Shown here in pieces: positions 17,280 through 26,490 of a stretch of 64,000 bases of DNA (positions are counted from its first letter, which is position 1; each line of letters opens with the position of its first letter). The notes under the pieces were generated by a model. The model had not been told where the DNA came from and did not search any database. It saw only the letters and a list, made by a program, of their open reading frames with translations. The position numbers and the translations under genes are program-made. This stretch comes from Streptomyces griseocarneus (GTDB lineage Bacteria > Actinomycetota > Actinomycetes > Streptomycetales > Streptomycetaceae), in NCBI GenBank assembly GCA_003674045.1, contig PENC01000018.1, forward strand, positions 1 to 64,000. Direction: 5' to 3'.

Positions 17280-19094
17280 ATGAGACGCGTCTCCTCGCAC
17301 AATCCCCGCCGAATACGCCCCGTACGCCCGCTCTTGACCGCCTTCGCCGCCCTGACAGCCGCCGCGGGGCTGGCCCTGGGCGGCGGCACGGCGCACGCGG
17401 CACCGCCCGCCGAGCACTCCGTGCCTCTCGCGCCCCTCCGCGCCGCGGCGGCCCCCCTGCCCGCCCACGTCTTCGCGCCCTACTTCGAGAGCTGGACCTC
17501 CGACAGCCCGGCGGCCCTGGCCGCGCAGTCCGGAGCGAAGCACCTGACCATGGCCTTCCTCCAGACCGAGGCGAAGGGCTCGTGCACGCCGTACTGGAAC
17601 GGCGACACCGGCAAGCCCGTCTCGTCGTCCGTCTTCGGCTCCGACATCACCACGATCCGGGCGGGCGGCGGCGACGTCATCCCCTCCTTCGGGGGCTACG
17701 CCGCGGACAACGGCGGCACCGAGCTCGCCGACAGCTGCACGGACGTCGGGAAGATCGCGGCCGCGTACGAGAACGTCGTCACCACATACGGAGTGAGCCG
17801 CCTCGACCTCGACATCGAGGACAACTCCCTCACGAACAGCGCGGGTGCCGACCGCCGGAACAAGGCCATCAAGCAGGTGCAGGACTGGGCGGCGAGCACC
17901 GGCCGCACGGTGCAGTTCTCCTACACCCTGCCCACGACGACCCACGGCCTGGCCGACAGCGGGCTCGCCGTCCTGCGCAACGCGGTGTCCAACGGCGCCC
18001 GCGTCGATGTCGTCAACATCATGACGTTCGACTACTACGACGGCGCGACACACGACATGGCGGCCGACACGAGGACCGCCGCCGAGGGGCTGCACGGCCA
18101 GCTCGCCGGGCTGTACCCGGCGAAGTCCTCCGCCGAGCTGTGGGCCATGACCGGGGTCACCGAGATGCCGGGCATCGACGACTACGGCCCCGCCGAGACG
18201 TTCACCACCCAGGACGCCCCGAAGGTCTACGACTGGGCCGTCGCCCAGGGCATCGACACCCTGTCCTTCTGGGCGCTCCAGCGCGACAACGGCGGATGCC
18301 CCGGAACCAAGGGCTCCGACTCCTGCTCCGGCATCGCGCAGGACACCTGGTACTTCACCCACACCTTCGCGCCGTTCACGGGAGGCGGCTCCCCCACGAC
18401 ACCGGACTTCTCGCTCTCCGTCTCCCCCGCCGCCGCGTCCGTCCCTCCGGGCGGTACGGCGAACGCCACGGTGAACACCGCGGTGGTCGCAGGCGGCGCG
18501 CAGACCGTCGCGCTGACGGCGAGCGGAGCACCCGCGGGTGTCACCGTCTCGCTCAGTCCCTCTTCCGTGACGGCGGGCGCCTCCGCGCAGCTCACCGCCA
18601 CGGCCGGCCCATCGGTGGCACCCGGCAGTTACCCGGTCACCGTCCGGGGCACCGCACCGTCGGGCGCGCACACCGCCACGTACACGCTGACCGTCACGGG
18701 CGGCAGCAGCGGTGGCGGGCTCGGCAACGGCGACTTCGAGACCGGTGGCACGAGCCCCTGGACGTGCCAGGCCGGAAGCACCGTGGTGGGCTCCCCGGTG
18801 CACAGCGGCACCCACGCGCTCCAGATCACACCCGCCGCCGACCGCACCGGCCAGTGCGAGCAGACGGTCACCCTCGCGCCCCACACCACACACACCCTCA
18901 CGGGCTGGGTCCGTGGCCCCTACGCCTACATCGGCGTCAGCGACGGCGCGACCGCGAGCCAGTGGGCCTCGTCCGACGCCTGGTCACAACTGACCGTCCC
19001 CTTCACCACCGACGCGAGCGGCAAGGCGACGGTGTACGTCCACGGCTGGTACGGCCAGGGGGCGGTCTACGCGGACGACTTCTCGCTCACGTAA
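17280..19094 (+). CDS. Secreted GH18 chitinase with Ig-like and carbohydrate-binding modules
   Basis: A 604-residue enzyme. The signal peptide ends near residue 40 (GGGTAHA). The GH18 TIM barrel (about 60-370) has the catalytic segment SRLDLDIEDN with the proton-donor Glu180; the first Asp of the classical DxxDxDxE is replaced by Ser. VNIMTFDYYDGA and LSFWALQRDNGG are further GH18 strands. An Ig-like domain (about 380-475) and a C-terminal CBM4/9-like module (GNGDFETGGTSPW to the end) follow a Gly/Ser linker. It hydrolyses chitin outside the cell. CGGGAG precedes ATG 17280. A DasR-like site in the promoter fits control by amino sugars. Confidence 0.92.
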   Translation: MRRVSSHNPRRIRPVRPLLTAFAALTAAAGLALGGGTAHAAPPAEHSVPLAPLRAAAAPLPAHVFAPYFESWTSDSPAALAAQSGAKHLTMAFLQTEAKGSCTPYWNGDTGKPVSSSVFGSDITTIRAGGGDVIPSFGGYAADNGGTELADSCTDVGKIAAAYENVVTTYGVSRLDLDIEDNSLTNSAGADRRNKAIKQVQDWAASTGRTVQFSYTLPTTTHGLADSGLAVLRNAVSNGARVDVVNIMTFDYYDGATHDMAADTRTAAEGLHGQLAGLYPAKSSAELWAMTGVTEMPGIDDYGPAETFTTQDAPKVYDWAVAQGIDTLSFWALQRDNGGCPGTKGSDSCSGIAQDTWYFTHTFAPFTGGGSPTTPDFSLSVSPAAASVPPGGTANATVNTAVVAGGAQTVALTASGAPAGVTVSLSPSSVTAGASAQLTATAGPSVAPGSYPVTVRGTAPSGAHTATYTLTVTGGSSGGGLGNGDFETGGTSPWTCQAGSTVVGSPVHSGTHALQITPAADRTGQCEQTVTLAPHTTHTLTGWVRGPYAYIGVSDGATASQWASSDAWSQLTVPFTTDASGKATVYVHGWYGQGAVYADDFSLT

Positions 19095-19130
19095 CGCGGC
19101 TCCGCCGCGGCCCAGGGGGGGCGAAGCCCC

Positions 19131-19239
19131 CTCAGGGGCGCGGGGAACTGCGCGCCCAGCCACAACGGACCCGCAGCCGCACACCAAGCCCAAGAGGCAC
19201 CCCGGAAGGCGCAGCGGGGCCCGGGGGGCGCAGCCCCCG
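19131..19239 (+). repeat. Dispersed repeat, copy D (long form)
   Basis: Core GGGGCGCGGGGAACTGCGCG, CCAGCCACAACGGACCCGCAG, then the CACCCCGGAAGGCGCAG tail and GGGCCCGGGGGGCGCAGCCCC end. It lies between the convergent chitinase and hemerythrin genes. Confidence 0.75.
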
Positions 19240-19246
19240 CGACAAC

Positions 19247-19750
19247 TCAGCCACGCCGCCGCGCGTCATGACGCGCGGCATCCGCCTGGCCGCTGCCCGT
19301 CACCCGCGGCTCACGCCCCCGGTCCTGCCGGACCTCGTCGCCGAGATGGCGCAGCATCTCCGTCGGGCAGGCCCGCCGGAGCATCGGGAAGAGGTCGTGC
19401 TCCTCGCGCCGGACGTGCTGGATGACCTCGCGCTCCAGGGCGCGGACGCGTGCGTCGAAGCCCGGCTCGTGCACCGTGCTCGACTCCAGGCCGCGCAGCA
19501 TCGCGGTCAGCCGTTCCTGGCCGCCCGCCTCCTTGGCCACGCGGGAGTCGCCGCCGCTGACGTGGTCGCGCACGACCGGGTAGAGGTACTCCTGCTCGGC
19601 CGCCGAGTGCCTCGCGAGCTCGGCGGCCACCTCTTCGAGGAGGTCCTCGCGGCCGACGTCCTCCAGCCGGGTCCGGTGGATCGAGTGGAACAGTGCCTCG
19701 AGCACCCGGTGGTCGGTCTCGAGCTCGGCGATGATGTCGGTTCGTACCAT
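19247..19750 (-). CDS. Hemerythrin domain protein
   Basis: A 167-residue cytosolic four-helix protein. The His/Glu ligands of the di-iron site are spread as expected: ELETDHRVLEALFHSIHR, LARHSAAEQEYLYPVVRDHV and REVIQHVRREEHDLFPML. Such proteins sense or carry oxygen, NO or iron. The C-terminal tail (QDRGREPRVTGSGQADAARHDARRRG) is disordered. ATG 19750 follows AAAGGGA; an upstream start at 19804 adds residues unlike the family. Not linked to its neighbours by spacing. Confidence 0.85.
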   Translation of the reverse strand: MVRTDIIAELETDHRVLEALFHSIHRTRLEDVGREDLLEEVAAELARHSAAEQEYLYPVVRDHVSGGDSRVAKEAGGQERLTAMLRGLESSTVHEPGFDARVRALEREVIQHVRREEHDLFPMLRRACPTEMLRHLGDEVRQDRGREPRVTGSGQADAARHDARRRG

Positions 19751-19843
19751 CGGGCGTCCCTTTCCGGTCACCCGTATTCTCACGCCGCCACAGCCGCTCC
19801 GCACGGCGAGGGCCCCGGCCGTGCCGGGACCCCGCGGGGCGGC

Positions 19844-20368
19844 TCAGCCCTGTCCGCCGCCTTGTCCGCCGCCCTGCCACGCGCCCGTGACCGCCGCGAC
19901 CACGACGGAGCCGATGACGATGAGACGGTGCGTCACCGCGTCCAGCTGCTGGCGCTCCGCGGCCGGTACGTGCCACTCCTCCCACCAGGTGACCTGCTCC
20001 GGGGAGAGTCCCTCGGGCGGCTCGGCGGCCCAGGCCGCTCTGAGCCGGTCCGCGACGGGCACCACGACGGCGGCCTGTTCGGCATAGGAGTGGATCAGCG
20101 CGGTCATGTGGCTGGTGGGCAGATGTCTGTACCACTGGTCGCGTACCGCGACGGCGAGGGCGGCCGCGTCCTCCAGCCAGAAGACGTGCTGGGAGATCCA
20201 GCCCTGCGGGTCGGGGTGCGCGGGCATGCCCGGGAGCCAACGCGGCTCCAGGGCGTCACGATGAGTGAGGAACGCGCCGCCCATGGCCTGTTCCTCGCCA
20301 TGGGGGATCCAGTCGCCCTGGCCCAGGGCTATCGCGGCGGCCTCGACGGCATCAACGGCTCGGGTCAT
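19844..20368 (-). CDS. Conserved hypothetical protein
   Basis: A 174-residue protein with no recognised family. The N-terminal half is polar and contains Trp- and His-rich stretches (GDWIPHGEEQAMG, GWISQHVFWLEDAAALAVAVRDQWYRHLP). A C-terminal hydrophobic segment (HRLIVIGSVVVAAVTGAWQ) could be one membrane helix and ends in a short GGGQ repeat. It begins 120 bp from the divergent HAD gene. Confidence 0.6.
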   Translation of the reverse strand: MTRAVDAVEAAAIALGQGDWIPHGEEQAMGGAFLTHRDALEPRWLPGMPAHPDPQGWISQHVFWLEDAAALAVAVRDQWYRHLPTSHMTALIHSYAEQAAVVVPVADRLRAAWAAEPPEGLSPEQVTWWEEWHVPAAERQQLDAVTHRLIVIGSVVVAAVTGAWQGGGQGGGQG

Positions 20369-20487
20369 TTGATCACTTTACGGTGCGGATCAGATCGTTC
20401 CGCACCGCCCTGCACGGACGTGCAGCACATGAGCGCGGTCTTCGGCAAAGAGAAGCGGTTCCGCCGCGGCGGAGGCATCATGGCCGG

Positions 20488-21231
20488 GTGACGAGCCTCG
20501 GGCTTCCCACCGGCATACGCGCCTGTCTTTTCGACCTCGACGGCGTGCTCACCCGCACGGCGACGGTGCACGCGGCCGCGTGGAAGGAGATGTTCGACGC
20601 CTTCCTCCGCGAGCGCGACGGGCCGGGCTTCCGGCCGTTCGACGCCGTCGCGGACTACGACGAGTACGTGGACGGGATGCCCAGGGCGGACGGCGTCCGG
20701 TCGTTCCTGGCCTCGCGGGACATCCGGCTGCCGGAGGGCGGCCCGGACGACCCGCCGGAGCGGGACACCGTGCACGGGCTCGGGACGCGGAAGAACGCGA
20801 TCGTGCTCCGCAAGATCAAGGAGCTGGGCGTGGAAGCGTACGAGGGGTCCGTGCGCTATGTGCACGCGGTCCGGGCCGCGGGGCTGCGGCGGGCCGTGGT
20901 CTCCTCCAGCGCCAACTGCCGTGACGTGCTCGTCGCGGCGGGCATCGAGGACCTCTTCGAGGTCCGGATCGACGGTGTCGTGGCCGCCGAGCGGAAGCTG
21001 CCGGGCAAGCCGCACCCGGACACCTTCCTGGCCGCCGCGGAGGAGCTGGGTGTGCGGCCCGCGCAGGCGGCCGTGTTCGAGGACGCCCTGGCGGGCATGG
21101 AGGCGGGGCGGGGCGGCGCGTTCGGCTTCGTCGTCGGCGTGGACCGCGTCGGGCAGGCCGAGGCGCTCCGCGCGCACGGCGCGTCCGTGGTGGTGAAGGA
21201 TCTGGACGAGCTGCTGGGAGGCTCCGCGTGA
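20488..21231 (+). CDS. HAD-superfamily beta-phosphoglucomutase-like hydrolase/mutase
   Basis: A 247-residue HAD-IA protein. CLFDLDGVLTRTATVH contains the nucleophile Asp and general-acid Asp; VVSSSANC is motif II; KLPGKPHPDTFLAAA carries the motif III Lys; VFEDALAGMEAG holds the acidic motif IV. Its position immediately before a GH65 phosphorylase (GTGA overlap) identifies the likely role: isomerising beta-glucose 1-phosphate, released by that enzyme, to glucose 6-phosphate. GTG 20488 is the first in-frame start with GGAGG upstream (12-base spacing, slightly long). Confidence 0.85.
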   Translation: MTSLGLPTGIRACLFDLDGVLTRTATVHAAAWKEMFDAFLRERDGPGFRPFDAVADYDEYVDGMPRADGVRSFLASRDIRLPEGGPDDPPERDTVHGLGTRKNAIVLRKIKELGVEAYEGSVRYVHAVRAAGLRRAVVSSSANCRDVLVAAGIEDLFEVRIDGVVAAERKLPGKPHPDTFLAAAEELGVRPAQAAVFEDALAGMEAGRGGAFGFVVGVDRVGQAEALRAHGASVVVKDLDELLGGSA

Positions 21232-23609
21232 TCACCCATCCGGCGTACGCGGTCGAGCCGTGGTGTCTGCGGGAGACCGAGCTCAATCTGGAGGTGCTGC
21301 CGCAGAGCGAGTCCGTGTTCGCGCTCGCCAACGGGCACATCGGCTGGCGCGGCAACCTCGACGAGGGCGAGCCGCACGGCCTGCCGGGCTCGTACCTCAA
21401 CGGCGTGTACGAGCTGCGGCCGCTGCCGTACGCGGAGGCGGGCTACGGCTATCCGGAGTCGGGACAGACCGTCATCGACGTCACCAACGGCAAGGTGATC
21501 CGGCTGCTCGTCGACGACGAGCCGTTCGACCTGCGGTACGGGCGGCTGCTGAAGCACGAGCGCGTGCTGGACTTCCGTACGGGCCTGCTCTCGCGCGTCT
21601 CCGAATGGACGGCGCCCTCGGGCCCGACGGTGCGGGTGCGCTCCCGGCGGCTGGTCTCCTTCACGCAGCGGGCCGTGGGAGCCATCTGCTACGAGGTCGA
21701 GGCCGTCGACGCGGAGATCCGCATCGTCCTCCAGTCGGAGCTGGTGGCCAACGAGCAGCTGCCGGAGGCGGGCGGCGACCCCCGGGTGGCGGCGGTGCTC
21801 GAATCGCCGCTGGTCTCGGAGGAGCACTCGGCGGACGGCAGCTGTCTGCGGCTGATCCACCGCACGGAACGCAGCGGCCTGCGGGTGGCCGCGGCCGCCG
21901 AGCACGAGGTGGACGGCCCGGAGGAGACGAAGACGTACGCGGAGAGCAGCGAGGACCTGAGCCGGTTCACGGTGACGTCGGTGTTGCGGCCGGGGCAGGT
22001 GCTGCGGCTGGAGAAGACGGTCGCGTACGGCTGGTCGGGGGTGCGGTCGCTGTCGGCACTTCACGACCAGGTGGACGCGGCGCTGGCCGGGGCGAAGAGC
22101 ACGGGCTGGCAGGGGCTGTGCGACGAGCAGCGCGCGTACCTGGACGCGTTCTGGGACCGCGCGGACGTCGAGGTGGACGGGGACGCGGAGATCCAGCAGG
22201 CCGTGCGGTTCGCGCTGTTCCACGTGCTCCAGGCGGGGGCGCGGGCGGAGTGCCGGGCCATCGCGGCGAAGGGGCTGACGGGGCCGGGCTACGACGGGCA
22301 CAGTTTCTGGGACACCGAGACGTTCGTGCTGCCCGTGCTGACGTGCACGGCGCCGCGGGCCGCGGCGCAGCCGCTGCGGTGGCGGCACGCCACGCTGCCC
22401 GCCGCGGTGAACCGGGCGCGGACGCTGGGCCTGGAGGGCGCGGCGTTCCCGTGGCGGACGCTGAACGGTGACGAGTGCTCGGCCTACTGGCCCGCGGGCA
22501 CGGCGGCGTTCCATGTGAACGCGGACATCGCGGACGCGGTGGTGCGCTATCTCCATGCCACGGGCGACGAGACGTTCGAGCGCGAGGTGGGCCTGGAGCT
22601 GCTGGTGCAGACGGCGCGGCTGTGGCGTTCGCTGGGGCACCACGACCCGCAGGGCCAGTTCCATATCGACGGGGTGACCGGGCCGGACGAGTACAGCGCG
22701 ATCGCCGACGACAACGTCTACACGAACCTGATGGCGCAGCAGAATCTGCGGGCGGCCGCGGCCGCGGCGGAGCGCCATCCCGAGCTCGCGGACACCTTCG
22801 GCGTGGACGACGAGGAGACGGCCGCCTGGCGGGACGCGGCGGCGCGGATGACGCTGCCGTACAACGAGACGCTCGGGGTCCATGAGCAGTCGGCCGATTT
22901 CACCGGTCATCAGCACTGGGATTTCGCCGGGACACGCCCCGACCAGTATCCGCTGCTGCTGCACTTCCCGTATTTCGACATCTACCGCAAGCAGGTCATC
23001 AAACAGGCCGACCTGGTGATGGCGATGTACAAGCGGGGGGACGCGTTCACGGCCGAGCAGAAGGCGCGGAATTTCGCGTACTACGAGCCGCTGACGGTCC
23101 GGGATTCGTCATTGTCGGCGTGTGTGCAGGCCGTGATGGCGGCGGAGGTGGGACATCTGCGCCTGGCGTACGACTATCTCGGCGAGGCGGCGATGATGGA
23201 CCTCTCCGACCTGGAGAGCAATACGCGCGACGGGCTCCACATCGCGTCGCTGGCGGGCACGTGGATAGCGCTGGTCTCGGGGTTCGGCGGAATGCGGTAC
23301 CGCAACGGCACGGTCGCGTTCGCGCCCAGGCTCCCGGAGCAGCTGGACCGGATCGCCTTCACGGTGCAGGTGCTGAGCCGTCGGCTGAGGGTGGACATCA
23401 CGGGCGAGTCCGTCACGTACTCCCTGCTGGAGGGCGAGCCGCTGGAGATCATGCACTACGGCGAGCGGCTGCTGACGACGCATGAGGAGCCCGTGACCAG
23501 GAAGACCCCCGCCGTGCCCGAGGGGCTGGAGCCCAAGCAACCGGTAGGCCGCAAGCCGGCGCACCGTGGCTGGAAGGCGGGGCGTCCCGACGGCGAGGTG
23601 CCCACGTGA
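21228..23609 (+). CDS. Glycoside hydrolase family 65 phosphorylase (trehalose/maltose/kojibiose type)
   Basis: A 793-residue cytosolic enzyme of normal GH65 length. The catalytic acid is Glu488 in IDGVTGPDEYSAI; GYDGHSFWDTETFVLPVL and the phosphate-binding KQVIKQADLVMAMY region are typical. It phosphorolyses an alpha-linked disaccharide to beta-glucose 1-phosphate and glucose; the specific disaccharide cannot be read from sequence. The start GTG overlaps the stop of the upstream HAD gene, so the phosphorylase and mutase are made together. The final ~40 residues (EEPVTRKTPAVPEG...) are a disordered extension. Confidence 0.9.
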   Translation: MITHPAYAVEPWCLRETELNLEVLPQSESVFALANGHIGWRGNLDEGEPHGLPGSYLNGVYELRPLPYAEAGYGYPESGQTVIDVTNGKVIRLLVDDEPFDLRYGRLLKHERVLDFRTGLLSRVSEWTAPSGPTVRVRSRRLVSFTQRAVGAICYEVEAVDAEIRIVLQSELVANEQLPEAGGDPRVAAVLESPLVSEEHSADGSCLRLIHRTERSGLRVAAAAEHEVDGPEETKTYAESSEDLSRFTVTSVLRPGQVLRLEKTVAYGWSGVRSLSALHDQVDAALAGAKSTGWQGLCDEQRAYLDAFWDRADVEVDGDAEIQQAVRFALFHVLQAGARAECRAIAAKGLTGPGYDGHSFWDTETFVLPVLTCTAPRAAAQPLRWRHATLPAAVNRARTLGLEGAAFPWRTLNGDECSAYWPAGTAAFHVNADIADAVVRYLHATGDETFEREVGLELLVQTARLWRSLGHHDPQGQFHIDGVTGPDEYSAIADDNVYTNLMAQQNLRAAAAAAERHPELADTFGVDDEETAAWRDAAARMTLPYNETLGVHEQSADFTGHQHWDFAGTRPDQYPLLLHFPYFDIYRKQVIKQADLVMAMYKRGDAFTAEQKARNFAYYEPLTVRDSSLSACVQAVMAAEVGHLRLAYDYLGEAAMMDLSDLESNTRDGLHIASLAGTWIALVSGFGGMRYRNGTVAFAPRLPEQLDRIAFTVQVLSRRLRVDITGESVTYSLLEGEPLEIMHYGERLLTTHEEPVTRKTPAVPEGLEPKQPVGRKPAHRGWKAGRPDGEVPT

Positions 23610-23658
23610 TCCGCCGTTCCCCTGGGCTGCCCCGGCACGGGTGCGCACAATAGCTCCC

Positions 23659-24855
23659 ATGCCTGCCGAAGATTCCATATCCGCCGAGGGCCCCGTGCCC
23701 ACTGCCGAGAACAATCCGCTGTGCCGTTACTCCCTGGACGAGTTGCGTCTGCGTACGAGTTCGAAGTGGACGGCCTATCCGCCGGACGTCCTGCCCCTGT
23801 GGATCGCCGAGATGGACGTTCCGGTCGCCGAGCCGGTGGTGCGCGCGGTGACCGAGGCGATGGAGCGGGGGGACACGGGCTACGCCGACGGCCGGGAGTA
23901 CGCGCGGGCGCTGGACGTCTTCGCGCGGGAGCGCTGGGGCTGGGACGGGGTGGTGGCGGAGCGTTCGGCGATCGTGCCGGACGTGATGCACGGTGCCGTG
24001 GAGATCCTCAAGCTGATCACCCGGCCCGGGGACGCCGTGGTGGTGAACCCCCCGGTCTATCCGCCGTTCTACGCCTTCGTGGAGCACATGGACCGGCGGA
24101 TCGTCGAGGCGCCGCTGGACCGCGCGGGCCGGATCGACCTCGATGTGCTGGAGACGGCCTGCCGGGAGGCCGTGGCGGGCGGGCGGCGGGCCGCGTATCT
24201 GCTGTGCAGCCCGCACAACCCGGCCGGTACCGTGCACACCGCGCAGGAGCTGGCCGCCGTGGCCGACGTGACGAACCGCCATGGCGTACGGGTCGTCGTC
24301 GACGAGGTCCACGGGCCGCTCGTGCTGCCGGGTTCCCGGTTCGTGCCGTACCTGTCGGTGCCCGGTGCCGAGGGCGCGTTCTCCTTGATGTCCGCCTCGA
24401 AGGGCTGGCACCTGGCCGGGTTCAAGGCGGCACTGGCCGTCGCGGGCCCCGCGGCGGCCGCGGACCTCGCCCGGATGCCCGGCGAGGTGAGCCACGGCCC
24501 GAGTCACCTGGGCGTACTCGCCCACACCGCCGCCCTGCTCCACGGCGGCGCCTGGCTCGACACCGTGCTGGCGGCTCTGGACGAGAACCGGCGCCTGCTC
24601 GGGGACCTCCTGTCGCGGCACCTGCCGGAGGTGCGGTACGCGCCGCCGCAGGCCACGTACCTGGCGTGGCTGGACTGCCGGGCGCTCGGCCTCGGGGAGG
24701 ATCCCTCCGCGGCCTTCCTGGAGCGCGGGCGCGTGGCGGTGAACAGCGGCACGGCGTTCGGCACGGGCGGCACGGGGCATGTGCGCCTGAACTTCGCGAC
24801 CTCGCCGGAGATCCTCGCGGAGGGGGTCGAGAGGATGCGCAAGGCGCTGGCCTGA
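23659..24855 (+). CDS. MalY/PatB-type PLP-dependent cystathionine beta-lyase / aminotransferase
   Basis: A 398-residue fold-type I PLP enzyme. WIAEMDVPVAEPVV and YADGREYARAL are MalY/PatB hallmarks; LLCSPHNPAGTVHT and VVVDEVHGPLVLPG contact PLP; the Schiff-base Lys is K248 in SASKGWHLAGFK. It likely cleaves C-S bonds such as cystathionine; family members sometimes have regulatory roles. ATG 23659 has no clear Shine-Dalgarno site (CACAATAGCTCCC precedes it), so the message may be leaderless. It is separate from the GH65 operon by 49 bp and followed by a strong terminator. Confidence 0.88.
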   Translation: MPAEDSISAEGPVPTAENNPLCRYSLDELRLRTSSKWTAYPPDVLPLWIAEMDVPVAEPVVRAVTEAMERGDTGYADGREYARALDVFARERWGWDGVVAERSAIVPDVMHGAVEILKLITRPGDAVVVNPPVYPPFYAFVEHMDRRIVEAPLDRAGRIDLDVLETACREAVAGGRRAAYLLCSPHNPAGTVHTAQELAAVADVTNRHGVRVVVDEVHGPLVLPGSRFVPYLSVPGAEGAFSLMSASKGWHLAGFKAALAVAGPAAAADLARMPGEVSHGPSHLGVLAHTAALLHGGAWLDTVLAALDENRRLLGDLLSRHLPEVRYAPPQATYLAWLDCRALGLGEDPSAAFLERGRVAVNSGTAFGTGGTGHVRLNFATSPEILAEGVERMRKALA

Positions 24856-24870
24856 CGACGGAGGAGGGTC

Positions 24871-24901
24871 CGGGCCCGGCTCGCTCGCCGAGCCGGGCCC
24901 G
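24871..24901. terminator. Hairpin after the MalY-type gene
   Basis: Thirteen-base arms CGGGCCCGGCTCG and complement around a 5-base loop, 16 bases after the stop codon. Confidence 0.85.
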
Positions 24902-24924
24902 GCCACCCGCCCTACCATGGCGGT

Positions 24925-25164
24925 ATGGCCGGTTTCGCGGGTCCGGGGAAGAGACACACCGCACAGCTCGACTCGATGGAGCAGATCGAGCCCTGCCACT
25001 GCCTGTGCGCGGTCGCGCACCGCGGCCACCAGGTGTGCTCCGAGGACGCATACCCCGACCTCCGCCTCACCTTTCACCTGCCCGCCCTGGGCGAGGTGTC
25101 CTTCCCTGTCTGCGGCCCGTGCTTCGACGCGGCGACACTCCGCCACCGGCGCTGGGCCGCCTGA
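24925..25164 (+). CDS. Small Cys/His-rich hypothetical protein
   Basis: A 79-residue protein with five Cys and several His (EPCHCLCAVAHRGHQVC, FPVCGPCFD). The spacing CxC...C and CxxC suggests a small zinc-binding fold, but no family is recognised. It starts at ATG 24925 just after a terminator and is followed one base later by another small frame. Confidence 0.6.
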   Translation: MAGFAGPGKRHTAQLDSMEQIEPCHCLCAVAHRGHQVCSEDAYPDLRLTFHLPALGEVSFPVCGPCFDAATLRHRRWAA

Positions 25165-25165
25165 C

Positions 25166-25366
25166 GTGTCGTTGAGTGCGGTACCGAAACGCGCCGTCGG
25201 CCGGTTTGACTTCCTGACCGTGGCGAGCCTGGTGCTCGCGATCCGCGAGTTCCGCGCGGCCCGGCGTACGGGGCAGTGGCGTACGGGGGCGACCTGGGGA
25301 CTCGTGGTCTCCGGGGTGGTCCTGGTGTTCAGCTGTTTCGGCTGCCACGCGCTCCTCACCATGTGA
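25166..25366 (+). CDS. Small membrane protein, hypothetical
   Basis: A 66-residue frame from GTG 25166, one base past the stop of the upstream small gene, suggesting coupling. The second half has a clear membrane helix (ATWGLVVSGVVLVFSCFGCHALLTM) preceded by basic residues (REFRAARRTGQWR). No strong ribosome binding site of its own. Confidence 0.5.
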   Translation: MSLSAVPKRAVGRFDFLTVASLVLAIREFRAARRTGQWRTGATWGLVVSGVVLVFSCFGCHALLTM

Positions 25367-25517
25367 ACTGACGCCGCCGACCGACGATCAGCCCAGCGAC
25401 CGACAGCCGTCCGGAGCGCCGCCCGTTCACCGTCACGACCGGGGGGATGCCGCGGCAAAGGACAACCTTGATCATCAGCCGTTGCGCGACTGCGATGCGA
25501 TGTAGTACTTCTTATAC

Positions 25518-25763
25518 ATGAGCGAGCAGGTGCACAACAGGCTGGCGATGGTCCGCGCGGAGCGGAAGGTGTCGCGCCAGAGCCTCGCCGAGGCGGTGGG
25601 CGCGCACTACCAGACCATCGGCTACATCGAGCGCGGCGAGTACAACCCGAGCCTCGATCTGGCACTGCGGATCGCCCGCTACTTCCGGCTGCCGGTCGAG
25701 GCGCTGTTCTCGCTGGAGCCGTTCCGGCCGCTCACCGACGAGGTCTACGGGAGGACGTCTTGA
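25518..25763 (+). CDS. XRE family HTH transcriptional regulator (short, YozG-like)
   Basis: An 81-residue DNA-binding protein that is almost only a helix-turn-helix: NRLAMVRAERKVSRQSLAEAVGAHYQTIGYIERGEYNPSLDLALRIARYF. The form is that of short regulators paired with a membrane protein. Its stop overlaps the TTG start of the next gene. The upstream DNA has an AT-rich stretch (TAGTACTTCTTATAC) directly before the ATG, implying a promoter with a very short leader. Confidence 0.9.
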   Translation: MSEQVHNRLAMVRAERKVSRQSLAEAVGAHYQTIGYIERGEYNPSLDLALRIARYFRLPVEALFSLEPFRPLTDEVYGRTS

Positions 25764-26305
25764 CGACACGACAGCAGGACTGGGGCACGCGCTACGACCG
25801 GCGCATGGTCCAGATCATGAACAACGCGGCGGGCCGGCCGCTCTATGCCACCGCGGCGCGGCGCCGCGCCCTCGTCGCCGCCCATGTCGCCCTGACCGGT
25901 GGCACGTTGGCCGTCCTGCTCGGCGGTATAGCGGAGCGGGCGCCGTGGGTGCTGCTGGGCGGAATAGCCATTCTGCTGCCGCTGTGGTGCTTCGCGACGG
26001 GCGCGATCAACGGCTGCACGCGGGGGCTGCTGGAGCTGCGCGCCCGCGCCCTGGACGAGCGCCAGCTCGCGGACCGGCACCGGGTGCAGGCTCGTGCGCA
26101 CCGGATCTCCGTGGCGATCCTCTTCGCGGCGGTCGTCACCCTCGCGGTGATCGGCATGGCCCGGGGCGAGTTCACCTCCGGGACGCTGCTTCCCGTGCTG
26201 GTGGTGGCACTGGCGGCGTTCTGGCTGATGCCGCTGTGGACGGCGGGGCTGATGGCGCGGGACGAGCTGGACGAGATGCCGGACGAGGCGATGGCCGCGC
26301 TCTGA
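25760..26305 (+). CDS. Membrane protein partner of the XRE regulator
   Basis: A 181-residue protein with about four membrane helices (AHVALTGGTLAVLLGGIAER, WVLLGGIAILLPLWCFATGA, ISVAILFAAVVTLAVIGMA, LLPVLVVALAAFWLMPLWTAGL) and a charged loop between the second and third (LELRARALDERQLADRHRVQARAH). It starts at TTG 25760 with GGAGG upstream, overlapping the regulator's stop. Pairs of this form are common in Firmicutes and actinobacteria; the signal they handle is unknown. Confidence 0.8.
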   Translation: MTTRQQDWGTRYDRRMVQIMNNAAGRPLYATAARRRALVAAHVALTGGTLAVLLGGIAERAPWVLLGGIAILLPLWCFATGAINGCTRGLLELRARALDERQLADRHRVQARAHRISVAILFAAVVTLAVIGMARGEFTSGTLLPVLVVALAAFWLMPLWTAGLMARDELDEMPDEAMAAL

Positions 26306-26490
26306 GCGAACCCTTGGTGAAAAGGGCCAGGCCCGGCCGGGAATCCCCGGCCGGGCCGAACCTCTGGCTGTCGCTGTGCTGGTGGTACGTGACCGCTGTC
26401 GCGCTCAGCAAGGCAGCGCGGTCCGGCGCCTGATCGGTCACTTCGGCCGCTTCGGTGACTCCGGCGACTTCGGTGACCGAGGCCGCCGGC

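Noticed and set aside
17582..20491. 969-codon rightward frame through the chitinase and beyond
   Set aside because: Out-of-frame shadow of the chitinase that then runs antisense to the hemerythrin gene; Arg/Pro/His-rich.
20856..22964. 702-codon leftward frame opposite the GH65 gene
   Set aside because: Shadow of a strongly coding GC-rich gene; Arg/Gln/His-rich, with no motifs.
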